From contig OZ034970.1 of assembly GCA_964030785.1 (NCBI GenBank), forward strand, positions 38,243,901-38,307,900: a stretch of DNA of 64,000 bases, written 5' to 3'. The position numbers were made by a program, and so were the translations under genes. The notes beneath the pieces were generated by a model. The model worked only from the letters and a program-made list of their open reading frames with translations. It was not told the origin of the DNA and did not search any database. Each line of letters begins with the position of its first letter. The stretch's first letter is position 1. Origin of the DNA: Siderastrea siderea. Taxonomy: Eukaryota; Cnidaria; Anthozoa; Scleractinia; Rhizangiidae. This document shows, in pieces, positions 46,375-60,122 of this stretch.

Positions 46375-47331
46375 GTATTGCACTAACATTTCTTACTTTG
46401 AAAACATCTTTACTCTGAATAAGAAACAAGAATTAAGTTATGAACAAAACACACCAATTTTTAAAGAGCATCCACTTGCATATTTGTCTTTGCTTGATAT
46501 CGGTAATTTATCGCAGGAAAGATGTTCAAAACAAAAATATATAAAACCTATTTAACAACAGTCCAGTTTCGCCGGATAAAAAGATAAAGAACGTATTTGT
46601 ACCGAATAACTCACAAATACTAGTGAGAACCTGGCAACTACTCACAACTCTGTGTGCTGTTTTATTGCAGAATTCACCACTTTCCTGTTGGTATTTGAGC
46701 ATATTCAGAGTAGAGCTGAGACTCTAAAAACACGCAGGACTTGAGTATTTTTATTCAGCGTCCTTGGTGTGCTCGAACGTTTCTCATACAAAAGATACTT
46801 TTCGCTGGATATTTGTTAAATAGCATACTTGGCACTCCTTAAAGCTTATTTACCCATCCTTGCTACCACTTTTCCCATACCCTGTACATACCTTCAAAGC
46901 GGTCAAACGCAAAAAACAACGTCACTTCCGGTTTTTTAGAGCCTTAAAGTTTGAATCAGTTCAGACTTTTACGAGTGCGAAGTTCGTATGAAAACGATAC
47001 ATAAATGTCCCGATAAACAAAATTTCGCGCCGATAAAACTTGTGGATGCCCGTTACCTCATTCTCAACACATGCTCGAAGAAAAAAGCTTAAGTTTTCAG
47101 AAATGGCGCGTTAAAGTGTTTTCTTTTGTAAAATTATGGCGGGAACTGCGCACGCGTCGTGCGTATGACCGCTGTTAAGTACATACCAATCATCGACAGG
47201 TTACTCGGTCCGCGGTTGGTCACTGAGACGCTGTCGGGGAAGCCAACCGGGAAAGTTGGGAGGGGAGGTTAATTTTTCCTGTAACAGTCCGTTAACACCC
47301 ATATTAAATTTCAATGTCTGTAAAATTACAG
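46375..47331. other. Intron 5 of gene B (957 bp)
   Basis: This is the counterpart of the intron that carries the Polinton in gene A. No element is recognised here. Confidence 0.5.
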
Positions 47332-47850
47332 GCAACCTTTCACTACAATTCCATGCTGTGGAGCAACAAAGAAACCTTCAACGTTGGAGGAGGAAAGACT
47401 GGGTTTGACACACAAGAGACCAAGTTACCAACCTATTGGAACACATCCTTTTCCAAGATCTGCCTCGGTATGAAGATTGGCCAGCAGCTCAACTTTGTTT
47501 CCATAACGAAGCAAGGTGATTCCCTGCACTCACTGATTGCTGACGGGCAATACCGCGCCACCTCATTGGGCCGTGGCACGTGGAAGACGCTGATTGGGTC
47601 GGCAGCGTCTTTGCAGTCGAACTGTAACAGGGAAGGGTTCAACAATGAGTGCATCGGCAATACTTATTCCAAAGCAAAAATCGGTATCGTTGGTAACAAC
47701 CAAAACAACTGCCGCACCTGTGAGTCCAGAATCGGGTTTGGTACTGGTGGGAAATCTGGTGACTCCAACACGTGTGGAAACGAGGCTACACTCTGGGGAG
47801 ATAATGGCGACAGGCGCATCAAGGCAATTGGTTATATCCTGGTACAGTGA
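47332..47850 (+). CDS. USOMP5-like gene B, last exon
   Basis: It encodes 172 residues, homologous throughout to gene A's last exon ([43 protein letters not shown]). It is open and ends in the same TACAGTGA stop context. With exons 1-5 it gives a complete secreted protein of about 380 residues. Confidence 0.85.
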   Translation, partial: ATFHYNSMLWSNKETFNVGGGKTGFDTQETKLPTYWNTSFSKICLGMKIGQQLNFVSITKQGDSLHSLIADGQYRATSLGRGTWKTLIGSAASLQSNCNREGFNNECIGNTYSKAKIGIVGNNQNNCRTCESRIGFGTGGKSGDSNTCGNEATLWGDNGDRRIKAIGYILVQ

Positions 47851-48867
47851 GAAGTAACTTATGAAAATGAGAAGCCAGCACCTTAATATTATCATATCCA
47901 CATGTTAGAAACATGATCATTCGGATCAAAATATGTATTTGCTGCCACATTTTCCACATGTGTTAACTTTTGAAGGCAATAGCGATCTTGAGCAGTGACG
48001 ATAACGACGGGAAGAAAAATGTCACTTCAAAACTTATATCCATGTTACTTTAACTGCTTCGTGATCATTCCAACTTGTATTGTTCAACCTGTGCAATGTA
48101 AAGGAGTTATTCAGAAACTGATCTTTTTAGGGACCAAACCTTTTGTTTCACTCACTGTTTCTGGGAAACCAGAGAAAAAGAACACGATAAAATCGATTCG
48201 ATTTGGGAGGCACTCGATATATGATTCGTAAGCGACTAGATGGTGAAAACAAAGGAACATTCGTTTATATAAAGACAGTCGATTTTTCAAACGAGACTCG
48301 TGTACTCAAGACTAGATTCCCTCGATTTTAACAGCGAGACTCGTTTACACCAGACGCTCGATTTGTTTTACAAGACTCGACTGTCCGAGACTCGTGTACA
48401 AAGACTTGATCCCCTCGACTTTACAAAACGAGCCTTGTTTCACTCGACTAGGGGAACTCATCCACACGAACGAGACTCGCTTGAAAACCACCTTTTTTGA
48501 CGTCACTAAAGCGAAAGCGGGAATAATGCGGAGCGAGTCAAAGTATCGCGCTGAAAAGTTGCTTGAAAGGAAAGCCAAAAATAACGGTGTAGTCTTGTAG
48601 CTAATTTCTGCTCTCGTGGGCTATGTCTAGTGGTGCCTTGATGGTTTATTATTTATTCCATGAATCAAGTAAATCACTCTAGTACACTGAAACAATAATT
48701 TTTTGCCAGCCAATACACAGGGCGTAGATGGATTTGTATTTTGAATTTTTTTTTTTTGCCTCTTGTTTTCGACCACATGAATCACAGGCCCTAGTCTCTC
48801 TGCTGAACAGTCAGCCCTATTCTCTATTCTCTCTCCTGAACAGTCACAACTCAGGTCAAGCAGAAGG

Positions 48868-49422
48868 CCTACCATGTAGCACTAAATTTTTGCGGGAACT
48901 AATTTTTTCCATTGGGAAAAACTGGTTTTCCTTGCTGGGAATTAATTTTTGCGATTGTCAGGAAGGCGCCTTCAATTTGGAATTACTAACATTCTCGTTT
49001 TATGAGTAAAAACAATCAAAGGTCATCAAATGCAGGTGAACATGGGCTGCTGGGTGAAGACATGCAGACGTTTTTAAAACACGTTTTCAGTTAATCAATG
49101 GAGTACCTTCAGAGGATCCTTTTCTTTAGGACCTTTAAAGCTTTTAACAGCTACATACCGTAGTGTACCGACTGCAATTTCATCATTTTATTTCTGCATG
49201 AACGTTTTTTATTTCGTTTTGTTTCTATACGAAAGAGACGGCCATCAACATGGTTTTACATTACATGTAAAAGGCGATGATTGTATATAATTTCGATAGT
49301 GGAGTAAATTTTTGCGGAGAAAATTTTTTAGGGAAAATGTTTGTGGCGTATGGTGAGAAAAAAACCCGCAAAAATCGCAAAAATTAGAATCCGCAAAAAT
49401 TTAGTGCCACGCGGTATGCTCC
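48868..49422. mobile_element. MITE with GCACTAAATTTTTGCGG ends
   Basis: The left end CACTAAATTTTTGCGGG and right end CCGCAAAAATTTAGTG are inverted. Internal copies of the AATTTTTGCG theme recur. It is non-coding. Confidence 0.62.
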
Positions 49423-49689
49423 GCCATTTTCATCGCGTAAGACACTACCCATCCCTGCCCATTTTATTTTCATTGCTAGTTACTCCACTGACACACTAAA
49501 ACAGTATAGTACACTTATATAGTCTATTTCAACTTTCTTTTTATACAGAAACCACACGAATTAAATAAGGCTCCCTTTTATCCCTTAACATTTTTAGCAT
49601 CATTTTCTTTATGTACACATATTCACGGTGTAATGTTCTTCGTAACATGTTTTGTTCCATTTGTCCCTTTGTTTCTGTAGAAAGAGAGA

Positions 49690-50225
49690 GAATACAGTTG
49701 AAGCTGTCGTAAGCGACCACCTCGGGAATTCAGAAAAGTGGTCGCAACTAGAGGTGGTCGTTTACGAGAATGGGCTCTGGTAAGCGACCACGCAATTAAG
49801 CAATAGAGGGTGGTCGCTTACAAGCGCTTTTAGCAGCAAGCCTTGTCATAAGCTGTTGGTTACTAGTAGTGTTGTAATGATAAATAGTAAAAAGTTTCTT
49901 ATTGCCCATCAAAGAAGAGGTTCACCCATCATGTATAAGTCAACGAAGCATTAGCGCTTATGCTATGTACTTCTCTAAATTTGATCACTAAGTGACTGTT
50001 TTTATAGAAGTGTTGACTAAGTGGTCACTTACGAGGACTTTAAAACAAAGGAAAAGACCAGTCTGTAATTCACAAAAGTGGTCGCGCTCGCTTACGGGAG
50101 CGGTCGCCCACGAGAGCTTTTAATTACAGAGTTTAAGTGACAATTGGCGGGGTTTTACTATGCTGGTCGTAACTAGAGCTGATTGCTTACGAGAGTGGTC
50201 GCAAGAAAGAGTGCTTTGACTGTAT
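49690..50225. repeat. Dispersed repeat with GTGGTCGCTTACGAGAG motifs
   Basis: It has many copies of GTGGTCGCTTAC/AAGCGACCAC-like strings and starts with GAAGCTGTCGTAAGCGACCAC. Two halves of a second copy lie at 60230-60469 and 62619-62735, split by another element. Confidence 0.65.
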
Positions 50226-51400
50226 AAGTTCACTTTTAATTTCACTAGTGCTTTATTATAACTTCCTATACTTAAATTTTTGAACACTTTAGTCGGTGTA
50301 TGAAAAAATTACTGGTTGTTCACCTGTAACAATCCATTGAACAGAATATTAAATTTTTATTGAATAATCTACTTTCATACACAGTCTTGAGAAACATTAT
50401 GCAGTAGCCATCTGCCATGAAGAAAACATTTTTTTACAAAAAGGTTTCGAGACATTAACAAGGACTGCCGCCTCTGTCAAGGAGCCCAGATTTTGTTGAA
50501 GCCGGTAACAGGGTAACCGGGATGTGTGTTATTTTGCCTCCATTACACAACTGAACACACGAACAACACTTTGAGGCATGGGCGTGTCGGTCAGCCAGGC
50601 CCATGATACACTTTATTAACACACACAAATACTCAAATATTACAATAAATCTAAACTCGCCAAAGCCGGACAAGGGACCGTGTACCCCCAACCTACGCTC
50701 TGGTGCTACCTTCGGGTTTTAAGGTGTATAAAACTAATAGAATAAAGCAGCTATAACATGAATATCGTATGACAAATTGCTATTTAAGCATAGACACGAG
50801 TAAGGCTGATAACGAAAATCACGCCACAAGAACAACTGAAACTAAGTTTCACAAAACTAAGTTGACGCGGCGAGGCTGACCGTAGAATGGCACGAATAAC
50901 TCAACGGTAAGTATTTCAAACCCGCGAACCGCGATCCTTAGCGCGCAACACTCTAACCCAGTTCTCTGTTCCGTGCCGGCAAAATGTTAATTTATGTCAT
51001 TACACAGTTGGTGATAGTCTACACGAACATGCAGTATCTGATGATCTTTCCGCAGTTTTTAATAGTTATGGTCAATGAGAAATAGCAAGTGGAAAACAAA
51101 ATGCATGCTTTCTGGGCCCAGCAGAATTAATAAGACATCTCTAATCAGAACTATTTCGTTTGTACAAGACATGTATCAAATGTATCCCGTCCAACACGAG
51201 GCTGGACCTTGTAAAGTTCCTTGCTAAAGGTCCTTGTAAACTTGAAATCCTCCAAACTTAACCCACTACAAAAATACAAGAAGCAATTCAGAGTTGGTCG
51301 AAAGACTGAGATATCTAAGGCGCGGCTCACAAAGACGTGAAGTGGGAGTCATGCAGGCCTTCCAACTCCCCTTTTATAACTGTGATCGATGTCGTCGTTG

Positions 51401-53046
51401 TCGCCTGCTTGATCTACTCCTGTCTTAACCTAACCTCTTTACACAGAGTGACGCTTACTTGAAGGAGGGTACGCAAGTATGTTGGTAATAAGTCATTCAG
51501 ACAGGCAGGCAGTCAGTAAGCAAGTAAATAAGTAAGTAAGCCAAAGTCAATAAGTGAGTAAGTACCTACATATAAAAAAACCGGTGCGTAAGTGTCAATA
51601 TTGAGTTAACTTTACCAAAAATAGAAACGCCAGGTGTCCATAAGTCATTGCTTTTCAGTTACACAGTGACAGGAGGCAGCTTAAAATATCAGTACTCCGT
51701 GAGCAAAGATTCTTATGGTCATCCCATGTTCTCCAATCAGAATTTTCTCTGTAAATTATAACTTACATAACAAATTTTTTATTCACATAATAAAGCTGAC
51801 AAAAAATTTGATTTACCTTGCCGTTTGTCGTTTTCTTTCGTTTTCTATCATTTGTATTATAACGTTTTTTCTTGTAACCTTATATTCTCGTTGTCTCTTG
51901 TATCGTAATGATTTTCTTGCACGAATAGTTAATGATTCGCGAAAATGAGTCCACAGTTTGCACATTAAGAAAATGCTAAGGTATTCACCCATTTTGGATG
52001 ACTTGCTTTAAATTGCTTTCTTTCTTTTCGTGTCCCCCATTAGCTGTACAGCTAAATACCTGGACACTGCAATAAAGTTGTTGCTATCATACGCATTCGG
52101 TCACATGGTAACTGATACCAAGCCTTATAAGAGAACCTCAATGGACTCCGCCAAAGTCATTTACTTAAAATTTTTTGACTCTTTTCAGTTTCTGTAGACG
52201 ACCCCCTCCCCCCCCTCCTCGTTAACGTCCACATGGGATTTTGCACTCCCGTGATTTTCTAGAGCCGATGAGTTTATTCGCTACCACTGAATTTCTACTC
52301 GTGACAAGGGGATGCATTTGCATTGTAACTGACATGAATTCCGAATAGAACTGAAAGGTGAATGGCTTTAATGATTGAGAAAGTTTGAAATTCTGTTGGA
52401 ACTTTTTTATTTTACCACTGGTGCTTTGTTTTGTTATATCGTATATCCAGACAGAAAACTTTTGTTGGTTTTAGCAAATGGTTTTAGGAAATGCGTATTA
52501 CTTCTGCGCCATCCTTATAAGTGTCAAACTTCGTAGATCACAGCGGCACAGAGTTCGTTCTCATTTTCTACTGCAGTGCGTTTTTCTTTTTATGTTCTTT
52601 TATCATCATGAGCGGACTGTGGTTGTTTTAACACGTTATTTTGGTTATGTCTTAGTTTCCCTACTCTAACGTCAATATCTTGACTCTACCTGACCCCCTC
52701 CCCACTAAACGTCAGTACTTGTCAATATGTCGACGGGCCCTAACAGAACCTCAATGAACTCCCAAAGTCATTCACTGACAATTTTGGACGTTTTTCAGTT
52801 TCTGTAGACGATCCATCGAACATCACCCAAGATGGCCAATTCAACTTGAAAGATTTTACAAATTCTCAGATCTGATTCTAAAACATTAGCAGTTTACTTG
52901 CAGTTACAATGATCTGTCAAACGTCAACTCATTGGTTGCCATGGCTGTCAAACCATAATCCGACGTGCCACTACTTCGTGTAAGATGGCTTGGTGGACGG
53001 GTACGCGAGATGAACACCGGTAAAACATTGGCTGAATGCGCTCAGT
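51401..53046. other. End of the gene B duplication and upstream region of gene C
   Basis: 51410-51860 matches the gene A downstream block, including an AATAAA at about 51788. A 70-bp direct repeat (CCTCAATG..ACTCC through TTTCTGTAGACGA) is present at about 52135-52205 and 52745-52815. From about 52900 to 53046 the sequence may be the 5' UTR of gene C. Confidence 0.5.
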
Positions 53047-53097
53047 ATGGTCGAAATGAGCCAGGTTTTAATGGAAAGGAAAGCAGATTATAGTCAG
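53047..53097 (+). CDS. Host gene C, candidate first coding exon
   Basis: The ATG opens 17 codons (MVEMSQVLMERKADYSQ) and ends at CAG|GTAAGTTC, a near-consensus donor in phase 0. Two more small exons downstream are also phase 0 at both ends. The protein is not recognised. Evidence is limited to splice signals and phase agreement. Confidence 0.4.
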
Positions 53098-54588
53098 GTA
53101 AGTTCTGAAAGTTTGATTGTGGTTTTCAGTCCAAACTGGCCAAAATCCGCAGTAATTTATGCGGAGCAACTTAGGTATGCATTCATGGCTTTTTAACCTC
53201 GTTGACTGCACTACTTTTTGTTACTTATTCCTTTTCTAGACGACGGTCTATCTTACTTTTGTGGCTTTATGATGCTTTGAGAGTTGAAAAGTCATTTATT
53301 CATAGTTTCCTTGTTTCCGGGTGGTTCAAACAGCGATAGGTCTTAACTGTACGTAGCTTGCGATCGATCTGCTGGGGTCGTTCGAACATCATTTTGTATG
53401 GCTTCGAGAACTCGTAAATTAAGAGAGTGGAATTCCCGTGGCGTTGATGAAGTTCCATGATACGTAAGTCCACTTTCGTATTTTCGTTCGGTTTATTTTG
53501 GTTCTGTCACAGATATAGGCCCTTCTTGCTAACGAAAAGTAAATGGATTCAACACAAGCTTGACAAAACTATATTGTCACTCTCTTGTGACTCGATCGGT
53601 CTTTCGCAAATTCTCGCGATTAAACCATGTTTGCTTTTTGAAGGATTTGTACTTTATAATATAATATACGTTAAATAGAGACGTTCTGTTTTTTAATACT
53701 CACTAAAATCTTTATCGGCTCGTGATAATGTAGCATTGAAAATCGTCTCATATTTGTCTAATTTCTCTGTTAAAGCCGTCCAATACTTTTTGTTGACAAG
53801 ACAAACGCTGCTCTCGAAGTGATGGATGCCGTTCTGTCAAATTGACTTTGTAAGCATTTGACAGTCTTGAAGTTATTATACTTTACTTTTTTCTTTGAAC
53901 GACGACATTAAACCTATTCTATAGACTTCAAATCTGTAGGTATTGAAAGTAATGGCGATATAATCCACTTCAGCAAAGCAGTTACACGAATGAATGTTTT
54001 GTCATGCTAATTTCTCATCGCGGCTGTTTTGGGCTCGTTTATTGCGGATCGTTGAAAAGTAATAAATTTTTTGTTAACACTAAAAGTTAAAAAAAAAATC
54101 AAAGCAAGAGCACCTTTTTTATGCACTTTCGTGGTGCACACTGTGAAAGTTTTGAAACGAAATAATGTAAGCTTACTACAGATGAGAAAATCTGCCGTGT
54201 AAAACTCTTAATCAGGGAATTTGTGAGGTGAATTAATTTTATGGAAATCACGAACTCTGATAGCAAGTCAATGAGACGTGGCGTAGACAAAAGGTTTTCA
54301 ATACAGAAGGACGTCAAAATATAGAGAACAATAAAAACAGATTTCTAGGTGTCAACAGGTTATTTTTAGCTAAAAGTCGAGTTGATTGATTTGTAAAGAC
54401 TGACAAAAAATTAATAAGACATTGAATACAGATCAATATTATACATACAGTACATTTAGAGATTACTGTACAAAGAAGATTAGGGATTGAAGAAGTGTAG
54501 GTATACATGTACTTGTCCTGCTGGCTGGTTTCACTTAAACATAGTAGTATTTAATAAAGACTAGTTTGGTGTGTTTGAGTAACTTTTG

Positions 54589-54695
54589 TTGCGGTCATGT
54601 TAAAACGCAGACTGCAGACCACGCAGACTGTGCAGACTGGGAATTTTTTTTAATTAACTTATTTTTCAGTTTCTTTTACCTTGGTTTGCTGAAGG
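54589..54695 (+). repeat. CAGACTGCAGACC repeat, left copy
   Basis: It starts TGTTAAAACGCAGACTGC, contains CACGCAGACTGTGCAGACTGGG, and ends with CTTTTACCTTGGTTTGCTGAAG. The copy at 59988-60122 is inverted and has extra units of the CAGACTGTG motif. Confidence 0.65.
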
Positions 54696-57055
54696 TGTGT
54701 TTACATATACTTTTTATTTTTTGCTATGCCTATAGATACCTGGAAGCCAGGTGTGGTTCTGAAAAAAGTAGATAATTGATGTCCTAGCGGTCAGAAATTC
54801 TAGAAGAATTTCTAGGGTCTGCTAGCTTGGACAATTTCAATTGCAATTTCTTACAACAGTTTCCTCAAATTCACAGGTAGATGTACATTTCCACTGTTCT
54901 AGCTGTAGCTTTTCCTCCATTCTCACTGACTGAAGTGCTGTGGATTTGTAATCTTGTACAGAAAAGAACGCTAACTCTGGTTTGTTTGGCCGTATGGTGT
55001 CACTACCACAAAAAAAACAAAAATAATCAAGAAGATGTCAACATCGTGTGAACATTTTGCTCCCATCGGTTTTAATTCACTTGTAATTGCTCAATCGCTA
55101 TTTCCTATGTAAAGCTTGCATTCAAATTACTGAGAAAAGAATTCAGCCAATGTGAATTTGACTTTTTACTAGTGAAAGTAAAAACAAACAGATTTTTCCT
55201 AATATAAATGCCAAGGAGCCACTGTTCTGTTGAACCAAAGACCACGCTAACATGGAAGGAGAACCGTATTTAATGATCACAATCAGCAATCACAAACAAA
55301 TAAACAATTCGATCTTAAATACGAAGAAACTACGTTGGCACTAGGCCTTACAAATATTCAAAATAAACGAGAAATTGACTGGAATCCAACTAAGAACTTA
55401 CTTCTGTGACTGCCTCCGTAATTGGTGTACATATACACAACTTGTTGAACTTCTTGACAAACTTCTTAGTGAACTTACAATATTAAACGGGTTAGCAAAA
55501 CGGGTGAGCAAAACGTAAACGTCCTGGTTAGCTTGACAATTTTCTTGCAACTGAAAACTACGCTCAGTGACGCGACTTAAGTTACACGACTTACGCTATG
55601 CTATTGCGATGCTTAAATTTAAAAGGAGTGCGCGCAACATTAAACTGAGACAGCGCGCGAGTCCAAAGTAGCTAATAATTAAAAGCTGATCGTTTATCAG
55701 AACAAACCACAGTGGCGAAATAGCAAATGGATTTATAATTAATGGCGAATGCGAGTTTCGTGGCAACATCCAATACTGGAAATTAAATCTTTCGTAACGT
55801 TCAGAAGGGCAGTGAATGGTTCATCTTCCTTTTTAAGGCTCCCTTATTCTTCTTTAATGCCAAATAATAAATAACATGGTAATCTGTTAAGTTTGTGGGA
55901 GAAAAAGAAGAGAACTTCGGCTACACCAAAGTGTGCAAATGGAATTGTAGGGTTTGCGTGACAAGGAAACCTTGTGTGTGCGTCACGCAAATTTTGCACT
56001 CCCTGATTGGCAAACTTTGGCCTAGGTAAGACACGCCACACAAGCGAGTTAATGGTTTGCTCAAGCTCGGAAACTTCGTAAACTGCAATTTAAACCAAAA
56101 TGCACTTTTGAAACGCCTGGCAAACAAATATGAAATACTCCCAGAAGGTGTGAATTGTCTTTCCAACGAAATTGTTCGAGAATTTTTTACAGCGGGGCAT
56201 TTATTTTTTTGAGAACCCAGTGCCAAGCTGCTGGCCACAGTGCTGGAAATACCTTCTCTTACTTAGCAGGACATGTGTCCTTTCAAATTTTCAGTTTGGT
56301 TGGACATATTACAAATTTGATCGGACACTATATCTAATTAGCATAATTTAATTTTCATACAAACAAAAAGAAACTTGTGTCAATCTGAATTACTTGATGT
56401 ATTATGCAATTTAGAGTAGCAGTTGAACACCACTGAAACACTATACTTTGTTTATCTATTTGCCACAAAATATCAATGTTTATTTTACAATTATTATCGT
56501 TTAGATGATACTATTAACTTCTGCCTTAAATTTCTTTTTCTTTATACTGGTACTTGAGTTCAGTTTGTCACAACTGACGTATTTGATTGAAACCTCTAGT
56601 CAAAGTCTTGTCAAAGTTATTGTATAGATTTGAAAAGCGAGTCATTTTTCTTGTGTTAAGATATTTGTGGCACATTTTGGTCTTATGGTATTGTGTGACA
56701 TTAATATTGTTGCGTGCACCAGGTTAGTATTGCATGGATCTTTGCCACATCTGGCATATTTTCTCTTGGAATCGGTGTTACGTAGATTGTAGATTGGAGA
56801 TGCAAGACTAGTACTTGCTGACACGAATACTGTGAAAAGCTTGATAAATTGAAAGTATGAAAGCGAATTAAAGCTCTTGCATTGGAGCTATCAAAGTGGT
56901 TGATAGATACAGTCCCGAACCGTAATTACTGAGTGTTAAAACCAGTGTAGGGCTACTTCCAATTATGCTAATTTTACCTACTGTTAGTCTGACCGAAAGT
57001 CAGGGAATTCATAACTGATCTGGACACATAGAATTATCTTGTTTGTATATTACAC

Positions 57056-57477
57056 AGGGTCTGGAAGGGGGGGTCCTGATCCCGTATTCCCGCTCCTTTT
57101 TCACGAGAATCCCGCATCCCGCACTTTTTTCATCGCTATCCCGAATCCCATTTTTTCTTTCCCAAAACTACATTAAAAAAGACTAATTTCTGCAAAAGCT
57201 AATAAATTTGAGATGTCGATTGGCCCTTTCGATTGATATTTTGCGCTCGCCTGGTTGATTCGCTTTTGCCGCTATAACGTTTATTTGGGTCGTGACGACT
57301 TCCCGAATTCCCAACAGACAGGCAACAAAATCCCGCATCCCGTACCCAAATTTTGGCAAATCCCGCTTCCCTGGTTGCAGTCAAATCCTGAATCCCGTCA
57401 AGGTATTTTGCGTTTTCCCAAATCCCGCACCGTATTTTGGTCAAATCCCGGATCCCGAGAATACCCTTCCAGACCCT
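57056..57477. mobile_element. MITE with AGGGTCTGGAAGGG ends
   Basis: AGGGTCTGGAAGGG at the left is inverted as CCCTTCCAGACCCT at the right. The interior is full of ATCCCG/TCCCGCATCCCG repeats. It is non-coding. Confidence 0.65.
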
Positions 57478-58854
57478 AATTACAGTCAACGCGCTTCACG
57501 CATGAACGCTCAACTTCAAATATTCATCGATTAGTTCATTCTTCGATTTCATTCTTCGAAAAATGTAACGATTCTGCGAACCTTGGATTCTATATTCGAA
57601 ACATTAATTTTGTTGTTCGAAATTTTTCATGGAACATCGTAATAATAATTTGAAGTTTCCGGCCAGGAACTGAAAAGTTACTTTTTATACTGTAATTAGC
57701 CAATTTTCGCGTGTTGGTACCTTAGCGCATGATATTTTCATTATTTTTAAGCGCGTTGCAAAAAAATCGTGAGGACACAAAAGCCGACCAAAATGTAAAG
57801 AGAAAATTGACAAACTAGAAGTAAACCTTCAAAAAAAACCACAACCTTGCTAATTTAACAAGGCAACTTTATTCTTTGGCTGGAGGTTTTTTTGTTTTGC
57901 TTTTTAGACGTGCACGAGGTAAAAACTGAGTATAAATAACCGCCACATTTTAGCGGCAATTTACAGTTAATGGTTTTCGCGTGGTGTACATAATAGTTTA
58001 ATTTTGCACATGAGATAATTCCAAATGGCAAGAAACCTGCTTGGAGGCTTTTTAATATGATCCTGGTAAACATTTGCCTTCTATTGTAAGGCTCGAATAT
58101 CGTCAAGTCAAGCTTTTCAAAGCTGATTTATAGGATTGTCAGATATTTCACGGAACACGATTGAGTGACAAAAGGAGCTGTTCATAAAATCGTCCATCAT
58201 GACTACGATCGACTCAACCATTTTCTTGTGGAGGAAAAGATCCTGTGTTGATAACAGCTGACATCCTTGAAGTAATCGAAATTTGAAAACTTCTCTTCCG
58301 AGTGCGCCTTGTTGACGATTTCCGTTGTTGCGTGCGAACTTTCGAAGAATCAATTTCGTTAATCGAAAAAAATCGTTATCTTTCAATCTGTCTACAAGGA
58401 CACATATAATCTAATGAAGAAAGGAATGTGCACGTGAAGAATGCAATCTTCAATCCGTGATCGTTCATGCATGGAGCGCGTTGACTGTAAACTTGTACTT
58501 TATCTTGATAATGACATGCAGCCATCGTGGAAACGTCGTCAGTTCTTTTGCGTAGCTTTTATGGTTGTTAAATAATAATAATAAATAAAAATCGATTCGG
58601 GTATTTTTTCCTGACAGTTTCAAAAAACTACATCTGTAAAATTTCGACACATTGATTAAAAATGAGAAAATTGAACTCTGTATAACATAAATGCCTCAAG
58701 CAACAATGTAACTTTTTCTTCTTGCATCCTTCACGTGAGCCTAAGTCATTAGAAAATAAAGTGTAGTACTTACATACATTATGACACAGTAATAATGTAT
58801 TGATGAATGAAGAAATGCCGAGAAGACCACTAAAAACGTTTGAATGTACTGACA

Positions 58855-59770
58855 TGTGGAGAAACGTGGAGACGACAAGAATTATATCATGTGGAGAAAC
58901 TAACTTACGGAAAAGAAGGAATGCATACATATAAGCAACATACGAATAAACGTTGAACAACAAGACTGATACCGTGTGGGCATTCTATGTTTCGGAAAAC
59001 AGCCGTAAAGCAAGATTTATTTAATATGTTACGATCCAACTAACCTACAGAGAAGTGCCGAGAAGATAAAGCATAATAGGTTACGAATGCCTTAACTGGT
59101 AGGGTGAAACGTTGAAATGATAAGACTAAAACTGTACAAACGAACTAACATACCAAGAAACCTTGAAAAGATGACACAAATGCTTACAAATGAACTAACG
59201 TACCGAGAAATGTTGCGAATATAAGACTAATACTGTACAAACAAACTACCGTACCAGATATGACAAATACTACACAAACGAACTACCGCAAGGAGAAACG
59301 TTAAGACAATAAGACTAATACTGTACAAAGGAACTAATGACGGAGAAACCTTGAGAAGATAACACTAATACTGTACAAATGAACTAATGTATGGAGAAAC
59401 ATTGAGAAGATTACACTTGTCTAATACTGTACAAACGAAGAATGAGAAGAATAAGACTAATACAGTAACTGAAAAAATGAACTAAATTATGACAGAGAAA
59501 CTTTGAGAAGACTAATACTGTACATGTACAGACACGTTTAAAGATTAGACTAATACAGTAACTGAACAAATGAACTAACAACGCAGAAACGTTGAGAAGA
59601 CTAATACTGTATAAACGAACTATAACAAACCAAGAACAATTGATATGTCAACAGTAATACAAGAAATGGGAACATACTACGATATGGAGAAACATCAAGG
59701 CGAGACTAATACCATAAGTATGAACTAATGTATGGGGAAACGTCAAAAACACAAGACTTTTACTGTACAA
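58855..59770. repeat. Diverged satellite, unit about 45 bp
   Basis: The phrase GAGAAACGTTGAGAAGA...AAGACTAATACTGTACAAACGAACTAAC recurs about 18 times with variation. The unit is irregular in length, as in an old satellite array. Confidence 0.7.
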
Positions 59771-59987
59771 ACGGACTAACACTTATCATTTCAATATGGT
59801 TTAAAGCCAGTGTAATCGCTGAATAAAATCTTTAGTGGAAAAGCTAAGACGATTTTCGTGCTCGGACATCACGTCCGACCGTATGGCAAAATTGGTCGGG
59901 CAATTTCGAAATTTGGTTGGACAATGTCCGATGAGCGACTGTTATTTCCAGCAGTGCAGTAGAACAAATCAAAGTTTACTTAACTTC

Positions 59988-60122
59988 AGCAAACCAAGGT
60001 GAAAGAAACTGAAAAATAATAAGTTAATTTAAAAAAATTCCCAGTCTGCACAGTCTGCGTGGTCTGCACAGTCTGCATGGTCTGCAGCCTGCGCAGTCTG
60101 CAGTCTCCGTTTTAACATGACC
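59988..60122 (-). repeat. CAGACTGCAGACC repeat, right copy (inverted)
   Basis: It is inverted relative to 54589-54695, sharing both ends (CAGCAAACCAAGGTGAAAG and GTTTTAACATGACC), with an expanded CAGTCTGC block. Confidence 0.65.

Larger units (their letters stand above)
47851..51400. other. Gene B 3' flank with inserted repeats
   Basis: The first about 300 bp match the gene A 3' flank. Then about 3.2 kb absent from gene A are inserted. They hold a degenerate AGACTCGTGTAC repeat (about 48280-48440), a MITE (48868-49422), a GTGGTCGCTTAC-type repeat (49690-50225) and an unassigned stretch to 51400. No gene is recognised. Confidence 0.55.

Noticed and set aside
46917..46936. Polinton terminal-repeat fragment in gene B intron 5 (ACGTCACTTCCGGTT)
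   Set aside because: Only about 15 bp match, and it is a common ETS/CRE-type motif; no further similarity around it.
57199..57534. ORFs in the TCCCGCATCCCG region
   Set aside because: They are products of the MITE's internal repeats.
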